This document shows, piece after piece, positions 49,800-61,332 of a DNA stretch of 64,000 nt. The DNA lies in assembly GCF_040802235.1 (NCBI RefSeq), contig NC_133158.1, positions 165,079,401-165,143,400 on the forward strand. Direction: 5' to 3'. The position numbers were made by a program, and so were the translations under genes. The notes under the pieces were generated by a model, which saw nothing but the letters and a program-made list of their open reading frames with translations, ran no database searches and was not told the DNA's origin. Origin of the DNA: Manis javanica (Eukaryota > Chordata > Mammalia > Pholidota > Manidae). Position 1 is the first letter of the stretch; each line of letters opens with the position of its first letter.

Positions 49800-50525
49800 C
49801 CTTGATGAAGCCTAATGACTTCTGTGCCAGTTTAATAAGGAATTTGTATGGTCTTTGTCTCAGGTTCCTGGCACAGAGCTTCTGAAAACCTTTGGGATAT
49901 ACTGAGTCATAGGAGTTATATTGTTAATAGATGATTATGTTGTCTGTGTTAATAGATGATTCATAGTAGGTCCCTTGATAGTTTCTGTAGGGGCTGCTCT
50001 CCAGAAAGACCAATCATGTGATTAGAGGGTTGGGACTTTGAGCTAGCTGGACCTTTAGGGAGAGAAAAGGAGGGGGCTGGAGATTGAGTTCAAGAACCTG
50101 GCCAATGATTTAATGATACCTGTGTAAGGAAACCCCAATAAAAACTCTGGACATTGAAGCTTAGTGGGGCTTTTAGGTTGGGGGACACATTGATGTGCTG
50201 AGAGGATATTGTCCCTCATTCTCTAAGGAGAGGGCATAGAAACCACATTTACACCCAGATACCACACCCTGTGTGTCTCCTTTATAACAAAACTGTAATC
50301 CTAAGTTAGCTCTGTCCTGAATTCTGAGCAATTCTAGCGAATTGTGAAACCTGAGGAGGCAGCGTGAACCTCACAAATGGTAGCCAGTTGGTGAGAAGTT
50401 CAGGTGACATCTAAAGTGAGGGCATTACTGTGGTGGACCAAGCCCTGAACCTGTGGAGTCTGCTTCAGGTGGTTGGTGCCAGAATTGAATTGTTAGGATT
50501 GCAACAGAGTAGCTGGACAGAACCC
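49800..50525 (+). repeat. Ancient LTR-like block
   Basis: 'aaaccccaataaaaactctg', the later 'cctttataacaaaactgtaa' and 'gcaattctagcgaattgtga' resemble an old mammalian LTR of ERVL-MaLR or ERV1 type. Family and ends are uncertain. Confidence 0.45.
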
Positions 50526-50829
50526 ATTTTTTCTTTCCCTGGATGACATAGGGCAAACTGTGGCCAGATTTCTTGCTGCTTAGTTTCTTTTATAGAGTTC
50601 ACATGAATCAAACCTCATTTGTAAAAACCTCATTTTGAGAGTAAGTGCAGCTGATTAGGCTAAGCTTTAAACCTTATGTTAGCCTTAAAGCCTTGTTGCA
50701 GTATCATTCCACAGATGCTTTTGGTTTATTGTTGGTCTTTTTTCTCCTCCTGAAGAGTTTTGTTTTTATGTCTTCAAATCTCTGACAGTTTTCCCCTTTC
50801 TGTATGTGAATAGATAGACACTACTATCA

Positions 50830-50955
50830 CTTTTGTTCAGATGGAAGTAGATTAGGATACTTGCCTAAGGTTGCATGGAAAGTGGTCAGGCCAGGGTTCA
50901 AGTTCAAGTCCGACTCTAGCATGGCCCAGCCGTACTGCTATGTGGCTTTCAGCTG
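50830..50955 (-). repeat. MIR SINE fragment
   Basis: 'acttgcctaaggttgcatgg' and 'ccagggttcaagttcaagtc' follow the MIR consensus in reverse complement. Confidence 0.6.
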
Positions 50956-52084
50956 CCTCTGTCCTCCCACCTGTACCCATGAGCGAGAGGGGAAGAATTT
51001 AGAAAGTGGGACTTCTCAAGGAACAGAAATTTGAGAGGAGGAGGTCAGTTCCTGTGTTGGGGAGGGGCAGAAAAGCTTTTAGTCATTTGTCAATTATTCT
51101 ATAGTGTGCCAGCAGATCTCAGTGTGAAGTATAGAAGTGTTTGTTGTACTCCTCTGCTGTTTAGACACAGTGTAATGATATAAAAATGCCAATTACAGCT
51201 TTAAACTTTGGTATTTCTTTTGAATATAATGTTTGGTTATCATTCTGTTGACCTCAGACTATTTAAAATACTGATGTTTCTTCAGAGTTTTGTGCATGTT
51301 AGTTTCTTGAAGGATTGTAAGCTAGGGAACATTAGTAACATAATAAGCACTATTAAGGCTTCATTTAGTGTTTCCTGCTTACATTAACTAGCAGTGAGGC
51401 AGGCCTGGCATGCCAAAACAGGTTGTATCTGCACAACCCATTACTAACTTGGGGTGCCCCCGCTGATCCCCATTGTGTGAAGCCAGTCAGCAAACTGAAT
51501 CTGAGTAATGAATTGTAAGTTTACCCCTACAGGCAGCAGCAGTTTACAACTCCTGTTTTTACTTTCTGGTATTTTTCTCTTAGTAGGAGAAAGGAGGTTA
51601 AGTTGACAAAGTATTGCTTGCTATCCTTGTGAGTTGTCTTTCGTATGATATTTGCAAGTTAGATTACCTTTTGGTTTTTAAATATTAGGTTTGGATTTTA
51701 CCAAAAGTATCTTATTCAAATAGGGAAAATTTGCTTCAGTACTGGAAATCACTTTATTTGTTTTTACACTCCCTATGTTCAAAATTCACTTCATGGCCAT
51801 TAGTATTATGACATCAAATTTGGGACAGCTATTAGTTTGTATATCTGTTTCCTGAAGGTAATGATAGAAATTGTATGGTGGTTCTTTAGAAGGTGTATTC
51901 AGATGTAGCTTGTTCTTGTCTTCTATATGTTTATTTACTTTGTAACTTTTAATACATTTCATTTACATTACTTTTCCTGGAAATTTTAATTAAATTTTGA
52001 AAATGGTATAAGAATAGTTTGAGATGACTTAAAAACACAGCTACATAATTAAACTGTTAGCACTTTTGTTTCAGACTTCTCCTG

Positions 52085-52215
52085 TTTAATATATACCCCA
52101 TGAGTTGATAAACTATTATGGCCCTGATCTGCCTGTTTTTTTTTGTTAAGTGGGGTTTTATTGCAACACAGCCCACTCATTTATGTTTACCCTGGTCTGC
52201 TTTGTGGAGGATTTT
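52085..52215 (-). repeat. hAT-type MER element fragment
   Basis: 'aagtggggttttattgcaac' and 'acagcccactcatttatgtt' belong to the same family as 31785-32015, in reverse orientation. Confidence 0.6.
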
Positions 52216-53811
52216 AATCCATTAGTTCTATAAAAATCTAGATTGGAAAGAATCCTATAAACATCTAGATCTTAAAAAATCACTCTCTCCTTTTCTCATT
52301 AAAGTAGTCTTTGGGATTTGCATGTGTTTCATTTCCCTCTCTAATGAATTGATCACTTCTTTGAGATTGGTCTCCTTTTTCTTCTGTAACAGGCTCGCTG
52401 TCTATGGTAGGGAAGTGGTGCTGTCTGAAAGTGACATGCTGTCCTTTCTTCCTTCTGTCCTCTCACCCCCTTTTGGCCTGGTAATTGGAGTAGGGGGAGG
52501 TTGGGGGAGCTGCTAGTCTAAATTTAAGTGAAACTGTTTTAACTGTTTCCCCTTTACTTGAAGGGTTTAGGGGTGGTTTCCTGGTCTGAAATCAAAAAAA
52601 GAAGTTTTAGGGTAGGGGGTCTTTTGAGAACTAGAAGAACTTTGTAGAGCTACTCCCAAGAAAATAAAAAAACAGGATATATTCAGAAATAGATTATTAC
52701 AGAAATCTTAGGAGCTCTAAAGTTAATCCTTGGTGGGGTGAGGTATGTGGAGTAGGGAGGGGTCCATAGATTCTAGGTTAAGAACTCCTGCTCTAGCCCC
52801 TTTGCTAGGAATAGAGTCAGGCAAACAAAAAAGTGGGTTATTGAAACTGGGAAATAAAGCTGATGTTAATACAACTCTGGAGAATGAATTATTCTTTACT
52901 ACTGCTGTATCTGGGGATTGGTTTAATATGCTTTGATCAGTTTTTAAACATTTAATTGCAAGTGTGTGACTTTATATTTTCTAATACATAATCTTGATGG
53001 TCACCACTTCTGATATAAGAACTTTGAATATAGGTATTTGAGACAAATGATTGGTTTCAAATGTCCCCAAAATAAATCACTGGCTTAAGATAGATTTATC
53101 TTAGTGTTACCAGACTGTGAAAGGAAAAAGACTAAGCCCTTGATGTTGAAACTTGCATCTGCCACTCTTGCTTTCTGCTCAGCAGTAAGATGTGAAGGCC
53201 CATTGGTTGGGGTGCTTGTTTCTGGTCTTGTCCTCTCTTCACTTTTCCATGAGCCTTCCACTTGATCAGTGTTTCCTAAACTTTATTCATTGAATACCTT
53301 CTCCGTGATTTACCTTCTGTACACATATCCTGGCTATTCTTTCATTCAGTTCAATTTTAATTTTTTAAAATAATAAATTTATGCAAATAATTACCATCTG
53401 TAAAATGGGGTTGCTGTACTAATTCTTTCCTATTTGCCATGTACAAAAACATGTGCATATTATCTTTCTAGAGGTCAGCAAGACCATTTTGGGAAACACT
53501 CCCATATGTTTTGGAATTTAAAGCTCTGACTGAACTAGAGTATGATCTGTTGACACTACTTGTACTTGGAATAATCAAAGGAGATGAGGGGTAACAGGAT
53601 GGGTGGGTGCTGCCTGCTGAAATACACCTTGGCTTGGGCAAATTCATATGATTCTGGATATGGAGATATTTGGCTGTGTGCATGACAAAGCTTGGAATCC
53701 TAATCTTGTGATGGTTGATTTTTTTAACCTGGCCATGCATGTGTGCATGCACACATAGGCATTATGTATGTGTGGATCTCCAAATTTCCTAAGTTTTATT
53801 TTCTTTTACAG
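52216..53811. other. ATP1B3 intron 1, distal end
   Basis: Single-copy sequence without a recognised repeat. The intron ends in a pyrimidine-rich tract (about 53793-53808) and an ACAG acceptor at 53811. Confidence 0.6.
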
Positions 53812-53940
53812 GTTTGATCTTGCTTTTCTACCTAGTCTTTTATGGTTTCCTGGCTGCACTCTTCTCATTCACAATGTGGGTTATGCTTCAGACTCTGAAC
53901 GATGAGGTTCCAAAATACCGTGACCAGATTCCTAGTCCAG
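53812..53940 (+). CDS. ATP1B3: ATP1B3 exon 2 (membrane helix)
   Basis: Encodes the single transmembrane helix and the start of the extracellular stalk: [19 protein letters not shown], then [20 protein letters not shown] and PSP. With the last base of exon 1 it opens with glycine, and it closes with the first base of another glycine codon, so both junctions are phase 1. The helix packs against the alpha subunit and the orientation is type II. Length is 129 bp with no stop or frameshift. The acceptor is ttttacag (53804-53811) and the donor is GTAATT (53941-53946), with T instead of G at +5. The ectodomain exons with the disulfides and glycosylation sites lie outside the window. Confidence 0.97.
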
Positions 53941-53982
53941 GTAATTATGTTGCAATTATCATGACTTTTTTTTTTTTTTTTT

Positions 53983-54305
53983 GAGAGGGCATCTCTCATA
54001 TTTATTGATCAAATGGTTGTTAACTACAATAAAATTCAATATAGAGGGGTCAATGCTCAATGTTCAATCATTAATCCATCTCAAGTCTAATTCTTGTCAG
54101 TCTCCAATCTTCTGAAGCATAACGAACAAGTTCTTACATGGTGAACGAATTCTTACATAGTGAATAAATTCTTACATGGTGAACAGTACAAGGGTATTCA
54201 TCACAGAAACTTTCGGTTTTGATCACGCATTATGACCTATAAACAATCAGGTCAAATATGAATATTCGTTTGATTTTTGTACTTGATTTATATGTAGATC
54301 CCACA
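53983..54305 (-). repeat. LTR (U3-R only) of copy D
   Basis: Starts at 54305 after the polypurine tract and ends at the poly(A) junction at 53983 with an AATAAA signal near 54003-53998. The U3 holds the tandem units of about 21 bp at about 54120-54190, as in copy A. Confidence 0.75.
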
Positions 54306-54949
54306 TTTCTCCCTTTATTATTATTATTTTTATTTTTATTTTTAATAAAATGCTGAAGTGGTAGGTAGATGCAAGATAAAGGTAGAAAACATAGTTTAGT
54401 GCTGTAAGAGGGCAAATGTAGATGATCAGATGTTCAGGTGTGTGCCTATGGACTAAGTATTAATCCAGGCTAGACAAGGGCAGCAAGACATCCACGGATG
54501 CAGAAGATTTCTCTCAAAGCAGGGGGGATAAGGTTCTGAGCCTCACCTCTGTTGATCCCCCAATTCTCACCTGATGGCCCCCCTGTGACTGTGCCTGTCT
54601 TAGGTTGTTCCTCCCTTGAGGAATCTTACCCATCTCTGGCTAACCAGTCATCTTCCGGGGCCATACAGGGAAATGTAAAGTTGGTAAGTGAGAGAGAAGC
54701 CATATTGTTTGAAAAGGTTAGCTTTTTACTTCTTTGCAGATTTATGCCCTGTGGCTTCTATGCCCAGCACTTGTCTTGAGGTATCTTTACCACCTGGAGG
54801 AATTATGATACTCAGTAAATTCGATATGAGGCATGAATTCTATTTAAGGGTTGTAATTAGGAAGAAAGAAGAAAAGCTATAGATGTAGCATATGGAAGGA
54901 AACATGGGAGGATTGATTATTTCTTTGACATATCTTCTTGTAGAGTACC

Positions 54950-55406
54950 TTAAGTATGTATAGGTTTTAAACTACTAACTAATTTGCACACACATATTAA
55001 CATAATAGGAATACGGTGACATAAACAAAGCAAATCTATAATTACCATCCATCTCCAGTGAAGCCAAGAAAACCATTTAGGCACCCTAGGCATTTGTGAA
55101 AATTTGTCTATGATATGATGGATATTGTCCAACTGTACTTGAACAGTGAGAGAAATCAGACAAATTAAAGCAGCCCATTTCTGGGATCTGTTCACATCCC
55201 ATATGTTCTTTTAACTGTAGATAGTCTATAGTCAAAAGAGTTTGGAGTGCTACAACTTGCACCCCTCCCAACTCCTGGTTGAGTTCCAACAGTACAGATC
55301 CGGTCAAATTCATTGACTCACTGTTTGCACATGCCAGCCTAGACATCTCCCTCCTCATTCCTATGGCAAGTCCAGGAGACGGTGGGCTGGATGCAGCCAC
55401 AACCAC
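54950..55406 (-). pseudogene. ERV env transmembrane remnant in copy D
   Basis: Same region as 11120-11596 in copy A: fusion-peptide-like start, heptad region, cysteine motif (GCEQIPEMGCFNLSD), then a frame change; the tryptophan-rich part, membrane segment and tail continue in a second frame (54950-55195). Not functional as a whole. Confidence 0.75.
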
Positions 55407-56174
55407 AGCATCGTCCGGATCCCTGTGGAGGCTTTTTGATGATCATCCCCCGGCACAAGTCCTCCAGAGAGTGCTGATGCCGGAAGCTCCTCATCATATC
55501 GTATCTTAGTTCATTTTCTGGGTATCCAAGCTAGGCGTTGATCTTCTGCATAGAAACAAACAGACCCTTTGCCCACACTTTGACATGCCCTCTATACCAC
55601 TGTGCAGAACTCATTGGAGGTCAGCACACAGTAACTGCTTTTTTTTTTTTTTATTAAGAGAAAGGAATATTATCAGAGAAGAGTACCTCCATAGCTGATC
55701 ATCTGACACCCTTTAAGTGATCAACATTAAGGATATTTAAAGCATGCGTTGATCTTTGATTTACCAATAGTTTTATCCTATCAAGGAGTAATCCCCCTTT
55801 TCTTTCTTTCTTTTCTTTTTTTTTTTTAATTTTTAATCTACACTTACATGAACAATACTATGTTTACTATGCTCTCCCCTATATCAGGTCCCCCCTAACA
55901 ACCACATTACGGTTACTGTCCATCAGCTTAGCAAAATGTTGTAGTAGAGTCACTACTTGTCCTCTCTGTTTTGTGCAGCCCACCCTCCCCTTTCTCCCTC
56001 CCCTCCATGCATGCTAATCTTAATACCCCCCTTCTTCTTCCCCCTCCCCCTTATCCCTCCCTGCCCACACATCCTCCCCAGTTCCTTTCCCTTTGGTACC
56101 TGTTAGTCCATTTTTGGGTTCTGTAATTCCGCTGCTGTTTTGTTCCTTCAGTTTTTCCTTTGTTCCTATACTCC

Positions 56175-58562
56175 TCAGAGGAGTGAAATCATTTGGTATT
56201 TCTCTTTCTCCGCTTGGCTTATTTCACTGAGCATAATACTCTCCAGCTCCATCCATGTTGCTGCAAATGGTTGGATTTTTCCACTTCTTATGGCTGAGTA
56301 GTATTCCATTGTGTATATGTACCACATCTTCTTTATCCATTCATCTACCAATGGACATTTAGGTTGCTTCCAATTCTTGGCTATTGTAAATAGTGCTGCA
56401 ATAAACATAGGGGTGCATCTGTCTTTCTCAAACTTGATTGCTGCGTTCTTAGGGTAAATTCCTAGGAGTGGAATTCCTGGGTCAAATGGTAGGTCTGATT
56501 TGAGCATTTTGATGCACCTCCATACTGCTTTCCACAATGGTTGAACTAATTTACATTCCCACCAGCAGTGTAGGAGGGTTCCCCTTTCTCCACAGCCTCG
56601 CCAACATTTGTTGTTGTTTGTCTTTTGGATGGCAGCTATCCTTACTGGTGTGAGGTGATACCTCATTGTAGTTTTAATTTGCATTTCTCTGATAATTAGC
56701 GATGTGGAGCATCTTTTCATGTGTCTCTTGGCCATCTGTATTTCTTTTTTAGAGAACTGTCTGTTCAGTGTCTCTGCCCATTTTTTAATTGGGTTATTTG
56801 TTTTTTGTTTGTTGAGGCGTGTGAACTCTTTATATATTCTGGATGTCAAGCCTTTATCGGATCTGTCATTTTCAAATATATTCTCCCATACTATAGGGTT
56901 CCTTTTTGTTCTATTGATGGTGTCTTTCGCTGTACAGAAGCTTTTCAGCTTAATGTAGTCCCACTTGCTCATTTTTGCTGTTGTTTTCCTTGCCCGGGGA
57001 GATATGTTCAAGAAGAGGTCACTCATGTTTATGTCTAAGAGGTTTTTGCCTATGTTTTTTTCCAAGAGTTTAATGGTTTCATGACTTACATTTAGGTCTG
57101 TGATCCATTTTGAGTTTACCTTTGTATATGGGGTTAGACAGTGGTCCAGTTTCATTCTCCTACATGTAGCTGTCCAGTTTTGCCAGCACCATCTGTTGAA
57201 GAGACTGTCATTTTGCCATTGTATGTCCATGGCTCCTTTATCAAATATTAATTGACCATATATGTTTGGGTTAATTTCTGGAGTCTCTAATCTGTTCCAC
57301 TGGTCTGTGGCTCTGTTCTTGTGCCAGTACCAAATTGTCTTGATTACTATGGCTTTGTAGTAGAGCTTGAAGTTGGGGAGTGAGATCCCCCCTACTTTAT
57401 TCTTCTTTTTCAGGATTGCTTTGGCTATTTGGGGTCTTTGGTGTTTCCATATGAATTTTTGAATTATTTGTTCCAATTCATTGAAGAATGTTGCTGGTAA
57501 TTTGAGAGGGATTGCATCAAATCTGTATATTGCTTTGGGCAGGATGGCCATTTTGACGATATTAATTCTTCCTAGCCATGAGCAGGGGATGAGTTTCCAT
57601 TTATTAGTGTCCCCTTTAAATCCTCTTAAGAGTGACTTGCAGTTTTTAGAGTATAAGTCTTTCACTTCTTTGGTTAGGTTTATTCCTAGGTATTTTATTC
57701 TTTTTGATGCAATGGTGAATGGAATTGTTTTCCTGATTTCTCTTTCTATTGATTCATTGTTAGTGTATAGGAAAGCTACAGATTTCTCTGTGTTAATTTT
57801 GTATCCTGCAACTTTGCTGTATTCCGATATCAGTTCTAGTAGTTTTGGAGTGGAGTCTTTAGGGTTTTTTATGTACAGTATCATATCATCTGCAAATAGT
57901 GACAGTTTAACTTCTTCTTTACCAATCTGGATTCCTTGTATTTCTTTGTTTTGTCTGATTGCCGTGGCTAGGACCTCCAGTACTATGTTAAATAACAGTG
58001 GGGAGAGTGGGCATCCCTGTCTGGTTCCCGATCTCAGAGGAAATGCTTTCAGCTTCTCGCTGTTCAGTGTAATGCTGGCTGTGGGTTTATCATATATGGC
58101 CTTTATTATGTTGAGGTACTTGCCCTCTATTCCCATTTTGCTGAGAGTTTTTATCATGAATGAATGTTGAATTTTGTCAAATGCTTTTTCAGCATCTATG
58201 GAGATGATCATGTGGTTTTTGTCTTTCTTTTTGTTGATGTGGTGAATGATGTTGATGGATTTTCGAATGTTGTACCATCCTTGCATCCCTGGGATGAACC
58301 CCACTTGGTCATGGTGTATGATCCTTTTGATATACTGTTGAATTCTGTTTGCTAATATTTTACTGAGTATTTTTGCATCTACATTCATCAGGGATATTGG
58401 TGTGTAATTTTCTTTTTTGGTGGGGTCTTTGCCTGGTTTTGGTATTAGGGTGATGTTGGCTTCATAGAATGAGTTTGGGAGTATTCCCTCTTCTTCTATT
58501 TTTTGGAACACTTTAAGGAGAATGGGTATTATGTGTTCTCTGTGTGTCTGATAAAATTCCAA
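56175..58562 (-). pseudogene. L1 ORF2 reverse transcriptase and C-terminal part, open for 795 codons
   Basis: Contains the RT palm ([37 protein letters not shown] as the catalytic FADD box), thumb, and the cysteine-rich C-terminal knuckle ([18 protein letters not shown]) and ends at the normal ORF2 stop. The region is uninterrupted, so the RT domain decayed least. Separated from the upstream ORF2 part by frame changes at about 58563-58625. Confidence 0.9.
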
Positions 58563-58608
58563 GGTAAATCCGTCCAGCCCCGGGATTTTGTTCTTGGGTA
58601 GTTTTTGA

Positions 58609-59223
58609 TTACTGTTTCAATTTCTTTGCTCGTAATTGGTTTAACTTTTGTGTTTCTTCCTTGGTCAGTCTTGGGAGGTTGTATTTTTCTAGGAAGTTGT
58701 CCATTTCTTCCTGGTTTTCCAGCTTGTTGGCATATAGGTTTTCATAGTAGTCTTTAATAATTCTTTGTATTTCTGTGGAGTCTGTCGTGATTTTTCCATT
58801 CTCATTTCTGATTATGTTGATTTGTGTTGATTTTCTTTTTCTCTTAATAAATTGGGCTAGAGGCTTATCTATTTTGTTTATTTTCTCGAAGAACCAGCTC
58901 TTGGTTTCGTTGATTTTTGCTATTGTTTTATTCTCAATTTTGTTTATTTCTTCTCTGATCTTTATTATGTCCCTCCTTCTGCTGACTTTAGGCCTCATTT
59001 GTTCTTCTTTTTCCAGTTTTGATAATTGTGATGTTAGACTATTCATTTGGGATTGTTCTTCCTTCTTCAAGTGTGCCTGGATTGCTATATACTTTCCTCT
59101 TAAGACTGCTTTCGCTGCGTCCCACAGAAGTTGGGGCTTAGTGTTGTTGTTGTCATTTGTTTCTATATATTCCTTGATCTCTATTTTGATTTGTTCATTG
59201 ATCCATTGATTATTTAGTAGCAT
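58609..59223 (-). pseudogene. L1 ORF2 middle part
   Basis: 204 codons between the endonuclease and RT (NNQWINEQIKIEIKEYIE to [16 protein letters not shown]). Same frame as the endonuclease piece, from which it is separated only by the stop at 59338-59340. Ends at a frameshift before RT. Confidence 0.85.
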
Positions 59224-59337
59224 GTTGTTAAGCCTCCATGTGTTTGTGAGCCTTTTTGTTTTCTTTGTAGAATTTATTTCTACTTTTATACCTTTGTGGT
59301 CTGAAAAATTGGTTGGTAGAATTTCAATATTTTGGAG

Positions 59338-60009
59338 TTAACTGAGGCTCTTTTTGTGAGCTAGTATGTGGTCTATTCTGGACAATGTTCCATGTGCACT
59401 TGAGGAGAATGTATATCCTGTTGCTTTTGGATGTAGAGTTCTATAGATGTCTATTAGGTCCATCTGTTCTAGTGTGCTGTTCAGTGCTTCCACGTCCTTA
59501 CTTATTTTCTGCCCAGTGGATCTATCCTTCGGGGTGAGTGGTGTGTTGAAGTCTCCTAAAATGAATGCATTGCAGTCTATTTCCCTCTTTAGTTCTGTTA
59601 GTATTTGCTTCACATATGCTGGTGCTCCTGTATTGGGTGCATATAGATTTAGAATGGTTATATCCTCTTGTTGGACTGAGCCCTTTATCATTATGTAGTA
59701 TCCTTCTTTATCTCTTGTTACTTTCTTTGTTTTGAAGTCTGTTTTGTCTGATATTAGTACTGCAACCCCTGCTTTCTTCTCACTGTTGTTTGCCTGAAAT
59801 ATGTTTTTCCATCCCTTGACTTTTAGTCTATGCTTATCTTTGGGTTTAAGGTGAGTTTCTTGTAAGCAGCATATAGATGGGTCTTGCTTTTTTATCCATT
59901 CTATTACTCTGTGTCTTTTGATTGGTGCATTAAGTCCATTTACATTTAGGGTGACTATTGAGAGATATGTACTTATTGCCATTGCAGGCTTTAGATTCGT
60001 GGTCACCAA
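59338..60009 (-). pseudogene. L1 ORF2 endonuclease domain
   Basis: 223 codons with the APE-type endonuclease motifs LQETH, LNLYAPN, LGDFNTPL and SRIDHIL. The TAA at 59338-59340 ends it right after HKKSLS; the frame continues beyond the stop into 59223, so a single nonsense change is the break. Confidence 0.9.
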
Positions 60010-60177
60010 AGGTTCAAGGTTAGCTTCTTTAGTATCTTACTGCCTAACTTAGCTCACTTATTGAGCTGTTATATACACTGTCTGGAGATTCTTTTCTTCT
60101 CTCCCTTGTTATTCCTCCTCCTCCATTCTTCATATGTTGTGTGTTTTGTTCTGTGCTCTTTTTAGGAGTGCTCCCTT

Positions 60178-61068
60178 CTAGAGCAGTCCCTGTAGGATGC
60201 CCTGTAGAGGTGGTTTGTGGGAAGCAAATTCCCTCAGCTTTTGCTTGTCTGGGAATTGTTTAATCCCGCCATCATATTTAAATGATAGTCATGCTGGATA
60301 CTGTATCCTTGGTTCAAGGCCCTTCTGTTTCATTGCATTAAATATATCATGCCATTCTCTTCTGGCCTGTAGGGTTTCTGTCGAGAAGTCTGATGTTAGC
60401 CTGATGGGTTTTCCTTTATAGGTGACCTTTTTCTCTCTAGCTGCCTTTAAAACTCTTTCCTTGTCCTTGATCCTTGGTATTTTAATTATTGTGTGTCTTG
60501 GTGTTGTCCTCCTTGGATCCTTTCTGTTGGGAGTTCTGTGTAATTCCATGGTCTGTTCGATTATTTCCTCCCCCAGTTTGGGGAAGTTTTCAGCAATTAT
60601 TTCTTCAAAGAGACTTTCTATCCCTTTTCCTCTTTCTTCTTCTTCTGGTACCCCTATAATATGAATATTATTCCTTTTGGATTGGTCACATAGTTCTCTT
60701 AGTGTTGTTTCATTCCCAGAGATCCTTTTATCTCTCTCTATGTCAGCTTCTATACATTCCTGTTCTCTGGCTTCTATTCCTTCAATGGCCTCTTGCATCT
60801 TATCCATTCTGCTTATAAATCCTTCCAGGGATTGTTTCACTTCTGTGATCTCCTTCCTGACATCTGTGATCTCCCTCCGGACTTCATCCCATTGCTCTTG
60901 CATTTTTCTCTGCATCTCATCCCATTGCTCTTGCATTTTTCTCTGCATCTCTGTCAGCATGTTCATGATTTGTATTTTGAATTCTTTTTCAGGAGGACTG
61001 GTTAGGTCTGACTCCTTCTCAGGTGTTGTCTCTGTGATCTTTGTCTGCCTGTAGTTTTGCCTTTTCAT
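60178..61068 (-). pseudogene. L1 ORF1 with one premature stop
   Basis: ORF1p would have about 296 residues: coiled coil (about residues 30-95), RRM-like domain (NNIHIIGVPEEEE) and C-terminal domain (ARREWHDIFNAMKQKGLEPR). A TGA at 60289-60291 stops it after QYPA, and the frame stays open afterwards to a TAG at 60178-60180. A C-to-T change of a CGA arginine codon would explain the TGA. The coiled coil has an exact 33-bp tandem duplication (60885-60917 and 60918-60950). Confidence 0.88.
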
Positions 61069-61332
61069 GGTGATAGAGATAGTTTGCAGAGCTGGTACGA
61101 GTGACCGCTGGAAGAGCTTCCCTTCTTGTTGGTTTGTGGCCTTCCTCCCCTTCGCAAGGCGCTGGGTTCTTGCAGGTGTGGATGTGGTCTGGATGTTGTC
61201 CTGTGTCCTCTGGTCTCTATTTTAGGAAGATTTTTCTTTGTTATATTTTCATAGCTCTATGTGTTTTTCGGAGGAGATTTCCACTGCTCTACTCATGCTG
61301 CCATCCTGGCTCTGCCAATTATCATGACTTTT

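Larger units (their letters stand above)
53966..55797 (-). mobile_element. ERV-derived poly(A) retroposon, copy D (full length for the family)
   Basis: Read on the minus strand: 5' module (55797-55655, the same start as copy A, 'gggggattactcc'), internal A-tract (about 55654-55640), env transmembrane region (about 55440-54950), post-env region, polypurine tract, LTR U3-R (54305-53983) and poly(A) (53982-53966). The env frame is cut by a frameshift near 55140-55200. It directly follows the poly(A) of the L1 at 55829-61316, and one TSD encloses both. It lies antisense in intron 2 of ATP1B3, beginning 29 bases after exon 2. Confidence 0.8.
55829..61316 (-). mobile_element. Full-length L1 with disrupted ORFs
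   Basis: Minus-strand L1 with a short 5' UTR (61316-61069, starting 'ggcagagccaggatggcagc'), ORF1, ORF2, 3' UTR and A-tail (55828-55798 including impure A-rich sequence). ORF1 has one premature stop; ORF2 has one nonsense codon and a frameshift zone, so it is not autonomous now. The 16-bp repeat 'aattatcatgactttt' (53954-53969 and 61317-61332) encloses this L1 plus copy D. The implied cleavage site, TTTT/AA, is the preferred L1 endonuclease target. Confidence 0.92.

Noticed and set aside
56704-58355. Open frames on the + strand within the L1 at 55829-61316
   Set aside because: They are antisense shadows of ORF2 and recur antisense in other L1 copies; no independent domain is seen.
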